This document shows, piece after piece, positions 37,669 through 46,552 of a DNA stretch of 64,000 nt. The DNA is from an uncultured Rhodopila sp. (GTDB lineage Bacteria; Pseudomonadota; Alphaproteobacteria; Acetobacterales; Acetobacteraceae), in NCBI RefSeq assembly GCF_903915725.1, contig NZ_CAIWTY010000064.1, positions 26,614 through 90,613 on the forward strand. Reading direction: 5' to 3'. The position numbers were made by a program, and so were the translations under genes. A model generated the notes under the pieces. The model was not told the DNA's origin and made no database searches. It saw nothing but the letters and a program-made list of their open reading frames with translations. Every line of letters begins with the position of its first letter. The first letter of the stretch is position 1.

Positions 37669-39291
37669 ATGACCAGCCCGATTGCCATCACCGCCCCGTC
37701 GCTGCGCGCCCTGCTGGCCACCGACGCGGAATACGCTGTCATCGACGTCCGCGAAACCGGCGTCCATTCGCGTGACGGGCACATCCTGCGGTCGGTCAGC
37801 CTGCCGCTCAGCCGGCTGGAACTGCGGGTGGCCACGTTGATCCCGCGCCTGAGCACCGAAATCGTCATCTATGATGATGGGTCCGAGACGCTGGCACGCC
37901 GCGCCGCGATCCGCCTGGCGGAGCTGGGCTACCACAATACCCGCATCCTCGCCGGCGGCACCCGGGCCTGGAAGGACGCCGGGTACGAGCTGTTCACCGG
38001 CACCAACGTGCTCGGCAAGGCGTTCGGCGAGGTCGTCGAACACCAGGATGGCACGCCGCACGTGACGGTCCAGGAGTTGAAGGCCAAACTGGACGCGGGC
38101 GAGAACATCGTCGTGCTGGACAGCCGGCCGGTGCCCGAATTCCGCAATTTTTCTCTCCCCGGCGCGCTGGACCTGCCGGGGGCGGAACTCGTGCACCGGT
38201 TCCACCAGGCGGTCCCCGACCCCGACACGCTGGTGGTGGTCAACTGCGCCGGGCGCACCCGGAGCATCATCGGCGCGCAGGCGCTGATCAACGCCGGGGT
38301 GCCCAACCGCGTCGTCTCGCTCGCCAACGGCACGATGGACTGGCTGCTGGCGGGATGGACCTTGGAGCATGGGCGCGAAGCCACGGTGCCGCCGCCCGAG
38401 GGCGACGCGCTGGAAGCCGCCACCGGGGCGGCGGCGCGGCTCAGGCAGCGCTTCGGCCTGAAGGTCATCGACCACGCGACCTTGGAGCGGTTCCGCGCCG
38501 AAGCGGACCGCACCCTGCACCTCATCGACGTCCGCACGTCCGAGGAACACGCCGCCGGACACCCGGATGGTGCGATCCCGGCGCCGGGCGGCCAACTCGT
38601 CCAACAAACCGGCGACTGGATCGCCACGCAGAACGGCCGCATCGTGCTGGTGGACGACGCCAACGGCGTGCGCGCGGCCATCACCGCCTCCTGGCTGGCG
38701 CAGATCAACTGGGGCGAGGTCTTCATCCTGGACAACGCGCTCAGCCTGGATCCGGTCATCGGCGTTCAACCCGCGCGGCTTGCGGCGCCGCTGCCTGAGG
38801 TTCGCACCATCGCCCCCGGGGCGCTGGCCGGCTTGCTGGCGGGGGTCGAGGCTACGCTGCTCGATCTCCAGCCGAGCCCGGGGTACGACAAGGGGCATAT
38901 CGAGGGCGCGCGTTTCGCCATTCGCGCCTGGTTGCAGTCGCAGGCGCAAGTGCCGGGCGACGGCACGATCGTCCTGACGTCGGAAGACGGCGCGCTGGCG
39001 GCGTTTGCCGCTGCGGACCTGGCGCCCACCGGCCCCCGCGAGGTGTTCGCTCTGGCGGGCGGCAACGCGGCGTGGCACGCGGCCGGACTGCCGGTTACCG
39101 CCGAACCGGTGGACCGCCTGCACCCGGCCGAGGATGTCTGGCGCTCGCCCTATCACCAACCCGACCCGCACGCTGCGTTCCGCGAGTACCTTGCCTGGGA
39201 GATCGGCCTTGTCGAGCAGGTCGAACGCGACGGCACGGCTCGGTTCCGCAGATTCCCGCCGCTGGCGCGGGCGCGCGAGGCGGCGGAATGA
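37669..39291 (+). CDS. Four-domain rhodanese-like protein, paralog
   Basis: 540 residues with a strong AAAGGAG ribosome site. It has the same four-domain plan as the 34181 protein and again only domain 2 has the catalytic cysteine (VVNCAGRTRSI, Cys193). The other loops are IYDDGSET, LVDDANGVRA and VLTSEDGAL. Conservation of the inactive domains in both copies argues that they are structural or binding modules. The stop overlaps the ATPase start as ATGA, so it is translated with the transporter. Confidence 0.88.
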   Translation: MTSPIAITAPSLRALLATDAEYAVIDVRETGVHSRDGHILRSVSLPLSRLELRVATLIPRLSTEIVIYDDGSETLARRAAIRLAELGYHNTRILAGGTRAWKDAGYELFTGTNVLGKAFGEVVEHQDGTPHVTVQELKAKLDAGENIVVLDSRPVPEFRNFSLPGALDLPGAELVHRFHQAVPDPDTLVVVNCAGRTRSIIGAQALINAGVPNRVVSLANGTMDWLLAGWTLEHGREATVPPPEGDALEAATGAAARLRQRFGLKVIDHATLERFRAEADRTLHLIDVRTSEEHAAGHPDGAIPAPGGQLVQQTGDWIATQNGRIVLVDDANGVRAAITASWLAQINWGEVFILDNALSLDPVIGVQPARLAAPLPEVRTIAPGALAGLLAGVEATLLDLQPSPGYDKGHIEGARFAIRAWLQSQAQVPGDGTIVLTSEDGALAAFAAADLAPTGPREVFALAGGNAAWHAAGLPVTAEPVDRLHPAEDVWRSPYHQPDPHAAFREYLAWEIGLVEQVERDGTARFRRFPPLARAREAAE

Positions 39292-39992
39292 CGCTGCGGC
39301 CCGCGGTTTGCGTCCGCGGGCTGAGCCGCCATTTCGGCGAGCGTCCGGTGATCGATGCCCTGGACATCGACGTTGCACCTGGCGAGTTCGTCGCGCTGAT
39401 CGGCGCATCCGGCTGCGGCAAATCCACGCTGTTGCGGATCCTGGCGGCCCTGGACCCGGAGATCGCCGGCGAGGTGAGCGTCACGGAACGCCGCGCCGTC
39501 GCGTTCCAGGCGCCGCGCCTGATGCCGTGGAAGCGGGTCTGGCGCAACGTCGTGCTCGGCCTGCCCAACGGCGGCGGTCGTGACCGCCGCCGCGCCGAGG
39601 CCGCCCTCGCCGAGGTCGGCCTGTCGCACCGCGCGGAAGTATGGCCGAAGGTGCTGTCGGGGGGCGAGGCGCAGCGGGCCGCTCTGGCGCGCGCGCTGGT
39701 GCGCGAGCCGGACCTGCTGCTGCTGGACGAACCGTTCGGCGCGCTGGACGCGCTGACCCGGCTGAAGGCGCAGGCGCTGGTGGCCGAACTCTGGCAGCTT
39801 CACCGCTGCGCCGTGCTGCTGGTGACCCATGATGTCCAGGAGGCGCTGCTGCTGGCGGACCGCGTGCTGATGATGGACCACGGGCGCATCGCGCACGAAC
39901 TGCCGGTGAACCTGCCGCGTCCCCGCGATGTCGGCCAACCCGGCTTCGCCGCCCTGCGTTCAAGGCTGCTCGGCTGGCTCGGGGTGCATTGA
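39288..39992 (+). CDS. ABC transporter ATP-binding protein, SsuB/TauB type
   Basis: 234 residues. It has Walker A GASGCGKST, Q-loop VAFQAPRLMPW, signature LSGGEAQRAALARAL, Walker B LLLLDEPFGALD and THDVQEAL. It is translationally coupled to the second rhodanese (ATGA) and is the last gene of the 32813-39992 operon, completing the third Ssu-type transporter of the window. Confidence 0.92.
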   Translation: MTLRPAVCVRGLSRHFGERPVIDALDIDVAPGEFVALIGASGCGKSTLLRILAALDPEIAGEVSVTERRAVAFQAPRLMPWKRVWRNVVLGLPNGGGRDRRRAEAALAEVGLSHRAEVWPKVLSGGEAQRAALARALVREPDLLLLDEPFGALDALTRLKAQALVAELWQLHRCAVLLVTHDVQEALLLADRVLMMDHGRIAHELPVNLPRPRDVGQPGFAALRSRLLGWLGVH

Positions 39993-39994
39993 GG

Positions 39995-40011
39995 GACCCG
40001 GCTATCGGGTC
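39995..40011 (+). terminator. Hairpin after the rhodanese/Ssu operon
   Basis: GACCCG (39995-40000), a five-base loop and CGGGTC (40006-40011) form a perfect 6-bp stem two bases after the stop at 39992. There is no T run. It lies between convergent operons and may act as a weak bidirectional terminator or RNA end stabiliser. Confidence 0.4.
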
Positions 40012-40079
40012 ACGCCTGACAAGGCCGAACCGACCGGAGCATGCGATGCTGCCCGCGGGTCATGCGGCTCGGGGCAGCC

Positions 40080-41030
40080 CTACTCCAGCGTCCCGCCCAA
40101 CGCGCGTCCAGCGGCGCGAATCGCGGCCTCCTCCCCGTCCTCTGTAATAAACACAATCCTTGAAAGCCGATCGGCCGAGGGCCATGCGGCCAGCGGGACG
40201 GGCGGATGCAGAAAACCGCGCACGCCCTGCACGACCAGCGGCTGATCGCTGCCGGCAACGTGCAGCTGCCCCTTCACCCGCAGCAACCTGTCGCCGAGCG
40301 CAGTCACCAACTGCTCCAGCGCCGGACCGAACGACTGCCAGTCTACGGCGTCCTCCCGGGTGAGGCAGAAGGCGCGCGGACCCGGACCGTGATGATGGGC
40401 GTGACCCTCGGCGGGAAGCGGGCTCGGATGGCCCGGCAGAAGGCCGAACACCTGCTCCGGCGTGGCCTCGCCGTGGTTCACCACCAGGACTTCGGCGGCC
40501 GGGTTGATGTCCTGCAAGCGCTGCCGCAGACACGTCACCGCTCTCGGTGCGGCGATGTCGCTCTTGGTCAGGATGATCCGGTCCGCCACGGCCACCTGCC
40601 GCACCGCGAGCTTATTCCGGCCCAGTTCGCGCTCACCCTGAAGCGCGTCGACCGTTGCGATGACGCTGCCGGGCACGTAGCCCGCGGCCAAGTGCGGGTC
40701 CACCGCCAGCGCGTGCAAGATCGGCACCGGATCTGCCAGGCCGCTGGTCTCGATCACCACGCGCGACAGCGAACCGGCGCGCGCCTCCAGTGTCCGCACC
40801 GCCGACACGAAATCCGCCGTTGCGCCGCAACAGACGCAGCCTCCGGCCAGCACGACGGTGTGGTCCTCGGCATGCCCGAGCAACGCCGAGTCGAGGCCGA
40901 TCTCGCCGAATTCGTTGACCACGACGCCGGTGCGCGCCATGCCGGGATGGCGCAGCAGGCGCGCCAGCAAGGTGGTCTTGCCGCTGCCGAGGCCGCCGGT
41001 CAGTATCGAGAACGGAACCCGGCCGCTCAT
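40080..41030 (-). CDS. CobW/G3E-family GTPase, metallochaperone
   Basis: 316 residues. It has the P-loop GGLGSGKTT at the N-terminus, the metal-binding GGCVCCGAT (CxCC), the base-recognition TKSD, a His-rich linker (GHAHHHGPG) near residue 215 and the CobW C-terminal domain. G3E GTPases deliver metals to target enzymes. As the last gene of a corrinoid methyltransferase operon, its likely cargo is zinc for the UroD-type methyltransferases or cobalt for the corrinoid; which one cannot be told from sequence. Its start overlaps the RACo stop (ATGA). Confidence 0.88.
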   Translation of the reverse strand: MSGRVPFSILTGGLGSGKTTLLARLLRHPGMARTGVVVNEFGEIGLDSALLGHAEDHTVVLAGGCVCCGATADFVSAVRTLEARAGSLSRVVIETSGLADPVPILHALAVDPHLAAGYVPGSVIATVDALQGERELGRNKLAVRQVAVADRIILTKSDIAAPRAVTCLRQRLQDINPAAEVLVVNHGEATPEQVFGLLPGHPSPLPAEGHAHHHGPGPRAFCLTREDAVDWQSFGPALEQLVTALGDRLLRVKGQLHVAGSDQPLVVQGVRGFLHPPVPLAAWPSADRLSRIVFITEDGEEAAIRAAGRALGGTLE

Positions 41031-42727
41031 GCCGCGTCGGAGAGCGCCGGACTGACAGGCGCCGGAAACGCCATCGCAGCCACGAAAACCTTGGTGAAGT
41101 CCGGATCGGTTGCAAGCTCGACGGCTTCGACCCGGCTGGTCACCAGGCGCAGCGTTTCGCGCGCCTCGTCATTGGTCAGCAGGGCTTCGGCGCCGGTGCG
41201 GGCGGTGTTGCCAACGAAGCTGACCTTGCCGTCGAGCTCGGCCGGGAACAGCCCGATATCGATCAGGCTGCGCGTGGTCAGGTGATAGCCGAACGACCCG
41301 GCGACCAGCGCCCGGTCAAGCTGCGCCGGCGTCAGGCCGTTGCGCAGCAGCATGGTGTCGATGCCCGCCCGCACCGCGGCCTTGGCCAACTGCACCTGGC
41401 GGATATCGCGCTGGCTCAGGTAGATCTCGCCGTCCAGGTAGAACACCGTTTTCCCGTCGAGCGGACGCAGCCGGGCCCGCAAGGGCGCCGGCAACGTCTC
41501 GGCCTTGCGGGTGAACCGGCCGGAACTGTCGATGATCCCCAGCACCGCCATCGCCGCGACGGCATCGAACAGGCCGCTGCCGCAGATGCCGACGGCCTCG
41601 GCCTCGTCGATGGTGGCGGTGCGGATGTCGTCGCGCTCGATGGCGACGCGTTCGATCGCACCGCGGGCGGCACGCATGCCGCAGGCGATGTTCATGCCCT
41701 CGAAAGCCGGGCCGGCGGCGGTCGAGGTCGCCTGAAGCTCGCCGTCGCGCGCCAGCACCATCTCGCCGTTGGTGCCGATATCGACGAACAGCGTGACCCC
41801 TTCGGCGGCGGCCAGATCGGTCGCCAGCACGCCTACGGTGATGTCGGAGCCGACGAAGCCCGAGATTATCGGCGGGAAATAGACCTCCCCGCAGGAGGCG
41901 ATGTGCAGGCCCAGCGCGGCGGCGGGGCGGTGCTCGTGACCGGACAGGGCAGGGGTGTAAGGGAAGCGTCCGAGCGCCTCGGGGCTGATGGCGGCCGCGA
42001 GGTGCATCATGCAGGTGTTGCCGGCGATCACGACCTCATAGATGCGGCGCCGCGGAATGCGGGCCTCGGCGGCGAGCAGGCCGATACTGCGGTCGATTTC
42101 GGCCATGAGTTCGCCGTGGAGCAGGGCGAGGCCCTCGGGTTCCGAGGCAATCTGCACCCGCGACAGCACGTCCTGGGCATGCGTGACCTGCGGGTTCAAA
42201 GCGGACGCCGAACCGACCCGCGCGCCGGTGCCGAGATCGAGCAGCGAGGCCACCAGGGTGGTCGTTCCGATGTCCACCGCCACGCCGTACAGCCGGGTGG
42301 TGGTGTCGCCGCCTTCCTCCGCCAGCACCCGCTCGCCCGCGCTGACCACGGTGCAGCGGCGTTCCGCATCGAAGCGTTTGCGCAAGGTCGGGTTCAGCGG
42401 CAGGTCGAGGCGAACCCCGTCCTCCAGGATGCGCAGGCCGCGTTCGCCGGACCCGGGCACGGTAACTTCAAGATCGCCATCGGCGAGCGTGGAGCATAAC
42501 AGCACGAAACCGTCGGCGACCTGCTCGGCCGAGAGGTTGCGCGTGGCAACGATGCGGGCCCGCGCGCGGGACGCCTCGTCCAACCGGACCCGGCATTTGC
42601 CGCAGGTGCCGACGCCGTTGCACGGCGCTTCCAGGCGCACGCGCGCCAGCCGCGCGGCATCCAGCAGGGTGCCCCCGGCGGGAATCTCCGCGCTGGCGCC
42701 CGACGGCGAGAAGGTGACGATGGGCAT
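41027..42727 (-). CDS. RACo-type corrinoid-protein reactivase (2Fe-2S plus ASKHA/DUF4445)
   Basis: 566 residues. The N-terminal plant-type [2Fe-2S] domain has Cys36, 42 and 45 (PCNGVGTCGKC) and Cys78. The long C-terminal region is an ASKHA-type ATPase (VAVDIGTTTLVASLLD, FVDIGTNGEMVLARD, VGICGSGLFDAVA). Such proteins use ATP to drive one-electron reduction of inactive Co(II) corrinoid to Co(I) on methyltransferase corrinoid proteins. It lies directly downstream of three methyltransferase genes and the corrinoid protein gene, exactly where an activator is expected. The ferredoxin at 46553 could supply electrons. Confidence 0.9.
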   Translation of the reverse strand: MPIVTFSPSGASAEIPAGGTLLDAARLARVRLEAPCNGVGTCGKCRVRLDEASRARARIVATRNLSAEQVADGFVLLCSTLADGDLEVTVPGSGERGLRILEDGVRLDLPLNPTLRKRFDAERRCTVVSAGERVLAEEGGDTTTRLYGVAVDIGTTTLVASLLDLGTGARVGSASALNPQVTHAQDVLSRVQIASEPEGLALLHGELMAEIDRSIGLLAAEARIPRRRIYEVVIAGNTCMMHLAAAISPEALGRFPYTPALSGHEHRPAAALGLHIASCGEVYFPPIISGFVGSDITVGVLATDLAAAEGVTLFVDIGTNGEMVLARDGELQATSTAAGPAFEGMNIACGMRAARGAIERVAIERDDIRTATIDEAEAVGICGSGLFDAVAAMAVLGIIDSSGRFTRKAETLPAPLRARLRPLDGKTVFYLDGEIYLSQRDIRQVQLAKAAVRAGIDTMLLRNGLTPAQLDRALVAGSFGYHLTTRSLIDIGLFPAELDGKVSFVGNTARTGAEALLTNDEARETLRLVTSRVEAVELATDPDFTKVFVAAMAFPAPVSPALSDAA

Positions 42728-42730
42728 GGG

Positions 42731-43765
42731 TCAGTTCAGTCGCGTCGTCTTCACGGCGCCCGTCAGGGCGCGGATGTTGTCGAGGCCCGTCGATGTGCTC
42801 AGCCCGCAGGCCGGGGAAATGATGTCGATGCCGTCGCGCACCAGCCGCTCGGTCGTGCGCGAAACCTTCTCGGCATCGCCGAATTCCAGCAGCGTGGTGC
42901 TGACATTGCCCATCGTGTTGAGCTGCGGGTAATCCTCCTTCAGCCGCACGAGGTTGACCTTGGCGTCGGTGCTGATGGCATCGCAATGCAGATCCGCCAG
43001 GTATTCGCGGCTGCGGCTCATGTCGCCGCAGATATGCACGATCACCGGCTTGCCCGCGGCATGCACCGCGTCGCAAAGCTGGTTGATGTAGCGCACCGCA
43101 TAGTCGCGGAAGATCTTCGGCCCGAGGATCTCGCCCGTCGCGGTGGGATCGCCGATGGCGATGACATCGGCGCCGTTGCGGGCAACTTCCTCGGCATAGG
43201 CGATCAGTAGCCGGGTGACGTAGTCGAGCACGCGGTGCGCGTCCTGCGGCTTCGTCCGCAGTTCCTTCAGGAAACTCAGCGGGTCCACCACCGAGGCGGC
43301 CGTGCTGACCGGTCCCGACAAACTCGCGATGATCGGCACCTCCGGATTGCGCCGCTTGAGGTAATAGGCGGCCTGGACGACCGTGCCGATGCGCCCGCTC
43401 TTCAACAGGGTGCGGATGTCCTGGATGTCCACCGCGGCGGAGGAGGCATAGGCTTCCGCGGCGATCTTCGGCTCGCAGGCGAGCGTGCCCGGATCGATGC
43501 GGCTGCCCAGCACTTCCGGCTCGACGGTCATGCAGAACGGCACGCCGATATTCTCGAAGCCGGTCGCGTGGTGCACGGCCTCAGCCAGCGCCGCCATGCC
43601 CTCGGAGGAGAAATGCGCCGCCGGCAGCTTCGGCGCCGCTTCCTCCTCCATCACCCCGAGGACGGCCGCGTTCATCATGCCGCCGGTGCAGATCACCGGC
43701 GGGCGGTCGACGCCTTGTTTGGACAGCACGCGGCCGAGACGGTCACGCGGGGCGAGGTCGCTCAT
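42731..43765 (-). CDS. MtaA/UroD-type methyltransferase 1
   Basis: 344 residues from the ATG at 43765. It is a uroporphyrinogen decarboxylase-fold protein of the corrinoid methyltransferase type: PPVICTGGMMN at the start, zinc-ligand motif VHICGDMS and a later Cys in IISPACGLST. In MtaA/MtbA/CmuA enzymes the HxC...C set binds zinc and activates a thiol or methyl acceptor. It is most similar to the adjacent 43762 protein. It is three bases from the RACo gene. The methyl donor or acceptor cannot be assigned. Confidence 0.85.
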   Translation of the reverse strand: MSDLAPRDRLGRVLSKQGVDRPPVICTGGMMNAAVLGVMEEEAAPKLPAAHFSSEGMAALAEAVHHATGFENIGVPFCMTVEPEVLGSRIDPGTLACEPKIAAEAYASSAAVDIQDIRTLLKSGRIGTVVQAAYYLKRRNPEVPIIASLSGPVSTAASVVDPLSFLKELRTKPQDAHRVLDYVTRLLIAYAEEVARNGADVIAIGDPTATGEILGPKIFRDYAVRYINQLCDAVHAAGKPVIVHICGDMSRSREYLADLHCDAISTDAKVNLVRLKEDYPQLNTMGNVSTTLLEFGDAEKVSRTTERLVRDGIDIISPACGLSTSTGLDNIRALTGAVKTTRLN

Positions 43766-44805
43766 GGGACGGACTCTCCGGCAAGGGCATGGGTCAGCGC
43801 GACGATGTTGGCCAGCGGCGTGGCGCTCGCCAGCCCGCAGGCGGGGGAGACGACGTGCACGCCCTCGGCCGCCAGCCTTGTGCCGAGGCTGGCGATCTGC
43901 CCCGGCTGGCCCTGGTGCAGCAGGAAGGTGCTGATATTGCCCACCACCGCCAATTGCGGATGCGAACAGCTGAAAGCATGCACCGAGACCGCCGCGTCGG
44001 GGATGAAGCCGTCGCAGCGCAGGGTATCGAGCTGTTGTTCGACCCGCTCGATGCTGCCGCACATATGCAGCAGGACGCGCGCGCCGGTCTGCTTGATCGC
44101 CTCGATCAGGCGGTGCAGATGCGGCAGCACGGCCTGTTCGAACAGCTTCGGTCCGACCAGGGCCGGGGTCGCGGTGTCCTCGTGGATGACGATGACGTCC
44201 GCGCCGGCCGCGACCAGGGCCCGGGCGAATGCGGCTTCGAACTCCACGACATGTTCGATCAGCGCATGCGCCTCCGCCGGACGGGCGCGCAGTTCGCGGA
44301 AGAACGCCTCTGGCCGCACCGCCGACGCGGCGACGCTGACCGGGCCGATGAGGTTGCCGATGATTGGCAGGTCGCCCGCGGTGGCGGCGAGCAGGCGCAC
44401 CGCTTCGACCGTGATCCCGACGCGCCCGCGCTGTAGCCGCTGTTCGGGCGGCAGGCGCGGCACGTCGGCGCTGCGTTCGTACGGCTCCTGCACGATGCGC
44501 GCCTCGGTCGCCGCGTCGCCGAGGTTGATGCCGACGTCGAAGACCTCCGCCTCGACGGTGGTGCAGAGCGGCACGCCAACGGACTCGAAACCGGTCAGCC
44601 GGGCGGCGGCGAGGGCGAGGCCGGCCATCGCGGCGGCATCGAGATGCGCCTCGGGCAGGCTGTAGCCGGAACGGGCCACGACCTCCTCCGGCACGCCGCT
44701 CATGCTGCCGCCGGTGCAGATCACCGGCGGACGATCATTCGGCTCGCGGGCGAGGGCGCGCAGCAGGCGGGCGCGGCGGTCAGTTGTCACGCTAGTACCA
44801 GCCAT
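43762..44805 (-). CDS. MtaA/UroD-type methyltransferase 2
   Basis: 347 residues, a paralog of the downstream gene. It shares RPPVICTGGSMSGV, FESVGVPLCTTVEAEVFD, zinc motif LLHMCGSIE and VVSPACGLAS. It overlaps both neighbours (ATGA with 42731-43765, 14 bp with 44792-45862), so all are co-translated. Having two close copies plus a third, more distant one suggests separate methyl-donor and methyl-acceptor steps, or two different substrates. Confidence 0.85.
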   Translation of the reverse strand: MAGTSVTTDRRARLLRALAREPNDRPPVICTGGSMSGVPEEVVARSGYSLPEAHLDAAAMAGLALAAARLTGFESVGVPLCTTVEAEVFDVGINLGDAATEARIVQEPYERSADVPRLPPEQRLQRGRVGITVEAVRLLAATAGDLPIIGNLIGPVSVAASAVRPEAFFRELRARPAEAHALIEHVVEFEAAFARALVAAGADVIVIHEDTATPALVGPKLFEQAVLPHLHRLIEAIKQTGARVLLHMCGSIERVEQQLDTLRCDGFIPDAAVSVHAFSCSHPQLAVVGNISTFLLHQGQPGQIASLGTRLAAEGVHVVSPACGLASATPLANIVALTHALAGESVP

Positions 44806-45862
44806 GGAGTTGCGCAGCCTTCACCATGGTGGCGGCGCTCTGCAGGTTGCCGTTGGGCGGAAACTCGCAGCCGCTGGAGAGGATGAATCCGCCATCGGCG
44901 ATGCGGAAGGTTTCGATCTGCTGGCGGCACTCTTCCAGCAATTCGTCCTGGCTCCACTCGTGGCCGGCCTTGGCAGGATCGATGACACCGATGGTGACGA
45001 CCTTCTTGCCCCAGGCCTCCGCGTGATGCTTCAGATCCGGCGACCCATGCGCCGGGTAGGCGTGCGAAATGGCGATCGGCTTGATGTGCTCGATCACCGC
45101 GTCGAAGTAGACGCCGTTGCCGCAATTATGCACCACCACCGGGACGCCGGCCGCCCGCACGGCGTCGGCGATCGGCCGCATGAACACGCCTTCAAACCGT
45201 TCCCAGGTCTGCTTGCGCAGGATCGTGGACGAGGAATAGAGCGGGTCCAGCACGATGGCATGGGCGCCGGCCTCGACCTGGGCGATGGCGTACTCGACCA
45301 GCGAGCCGGTGATCGTGTCCACCGCCTCCAGCACGCGGTCGGGGTGGCGAATGAGGTCCTTGAACAGTTCGGCATGGCCGCGGATCTGCGACAGCACGCC
45401 CAGCGGGCCATAGACGAAGCCCATCACCGCGACGTCCTTGCCGCGGGCCTCGGCCAGGCCGCGGACGATCTCGATCACCGCGCTGGAGCGGCGGGTCTTG
45501 CGCGGGTCGATGCGCGCGACTTTGCCGTAGTCCTCGGCGGTCGCGATGCAGGGGTTGTCGAAGTTGGGGTAGGCCGTGCTCCACTCCGGGAAGATCACTT
45601 CCTGGCCGAAATCCTCGGCTTCCACCGACAGGTCGACCAAGGTCAGGAAGCCGTCGAAGCCAATCAGCGACTGGGCCGCGAGCAGGCTGGCGGTGGCCGC
45701 TTTCGGGTCCTGCGACCAGCGGTCATAGGAGATGCCGAGCACGCGGCAGGAGGCGCCACAGACCAGCGGCGCAGCCGGCACCCGGTCGGGCTTCTTGTAC
45801 TGCAACGCCAGCCCGACCCGCTCCAGCGAGGTCAGTTCGTCGCGGCGGCCGTTGGCGCTCAT
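44792..45862 (-). CDS. UroD-fold corrinoid methyltransferase 3 (more distant paralog)
   Basis: 356 residues. SLERVGLALQYKKPDRVPAA is the usual opening of methyltransferase-type UroD proteins. VVVHNCGNGV and ILSSGCEFPPNG give the zinc ligands. It differs clearly from the two downstream paralogs and is closest to the corrinoid gene, so it is the best candidate for the substrate-specific methyltransferase that loads the corrinoid protein. The substrate is unknown; S-methyl compounds are an inference from the surrounding sulfur genes. Confidence 0.85.
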   Translation of the reverse strand: MSANGRRDELTSLERVGLALQYKKPDRVPAAPLVCGASCRVLGISYDRWSQDPKAATASLLAAQSLIGFDGFLTLVDLSVEAEDFGQEVIFPEWSTAYPNFDNPCIATAEDYGKVARIDPRKTRRSSAVIEIVRGLAEARGKDVAVMGFVYGPLGVLSQIRGHAELFKDLIRHPDRVLEAVDTITGSLVEYAIAQVEAGAHAIVLDPLYSSSTILRKQTWERFEGVFMRPIADAVRAAGVPVVVHNCGNGVYFDAVIEHIKPIAISHAYPAHGSPDLKHHAEAWGKKVVTIGVIDPAKAGHEWSQDELLEECRQQIETFRIADGGFILSSGCEFPPNGNLQSAATMVKAAQLHGWY

Positions 45863-46524
45863 GCCGCTGCGTTCACAAGGCCGGTGAGTTGCTTGGCGAG
45901 CTGCACCGCCTGGGCCGCCTTGGGGGCGTAGCCGTCGGCGCCGATGCGGTCGGAGAATTGCTGCGACAGCGGGGCGCCGCCGACGATCACCTTGAAGCGG
46001 TGGCGGATGTTGCCTTCTTCCAGGATGCTGACGACCTTGGACATCTGCGTCATGGTGGTGGTCATCAGCGTGGACAGCGCGATGACGTCGGCGTTCACCT
46101 CCACGGCGCGATCGACGAATGCCTGCGCGGGGACGTCGCGGCCGAGGTCGAACACCTCGAACCCGGCGACTTCGAGCATGATGCGGACGAGGTTCTTGCC
46201 GATGTCGTGGGTGTCGCCCTGCACCACGCCGATGACGACGCGGCGGCCATGGATGGTGTTTGCCTGGCTGATATGCGGGCGCAGGATGCCCAGGCCGGCA
46301 TACATCGCGTCGGAGGCGATCAGCAGTTCGGGGACAAAATACTCTTCCTCATCGAACAATTTGCCGGCCCGGTTCATGCCGGCGATCAGTCCCTGCTCGA
46401 TCGTCGTCCAGGCGTCGTACCCGAGCGCCACGGCTTTGTTGCACAAGTCGGCGGTCAGCACTTCGTCAAGTTCGAGCACAGCCGTTGCCAGGGCTTCGTG
46501 CAGGTCTTCCGGGGTCTCAGGCAT
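45859..46524 (-). CDS. Methyltransferase corrinoid (B12-binding) protein, MtaC/MtbC type
   Basis: 221 residues from the ATG at 46524. An N-terminal helical cap (residues 1-90) precedes a Rossmann-like B12 domain with the base-off/His-on motif GDTHDIG: Asp104, His106 (cobalt ligand), Asp107, Gly109. VIVGGAPLS follows in the second half. It carries the methyl group on cobalt between the UroD-type methyltransferases. It overlaps the next gene by ATGA. Confidence 0.92.
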   Translation of the reverse strand: MPETPEDLHEALATAVLELDEVLTADLCNKAVALGYDAWTTIEQGLIAGMNRAGKLFDEEEYFVPELLIASDAMYAGLGILRPHISQANTIHGRRVVIGVVQGDTHDIGKNLVRIMLEVAGFEVFDLGRDVPAQAFVDRAVEVNADVIALSTLMTTTMTQMSKVVSILEEGNIRHRFKVIVGGAPLSQQFSDRIGADGYAPKAAQAVQLAKQLTGLVNAAA

Positions 46525-46552
46525 GGATGGCTCCGTCGTTCGTGGTTCATGA

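Noticed and set aside
36586..39408. A 940-codon open frame on the minus strand
   Set aside because: It is antisense to the Ssu-type binding protein and the second rhodanese, has an Arg/Gly/Asp-rich composition with no domain, and is expected from the high GC third positions of the real genes.
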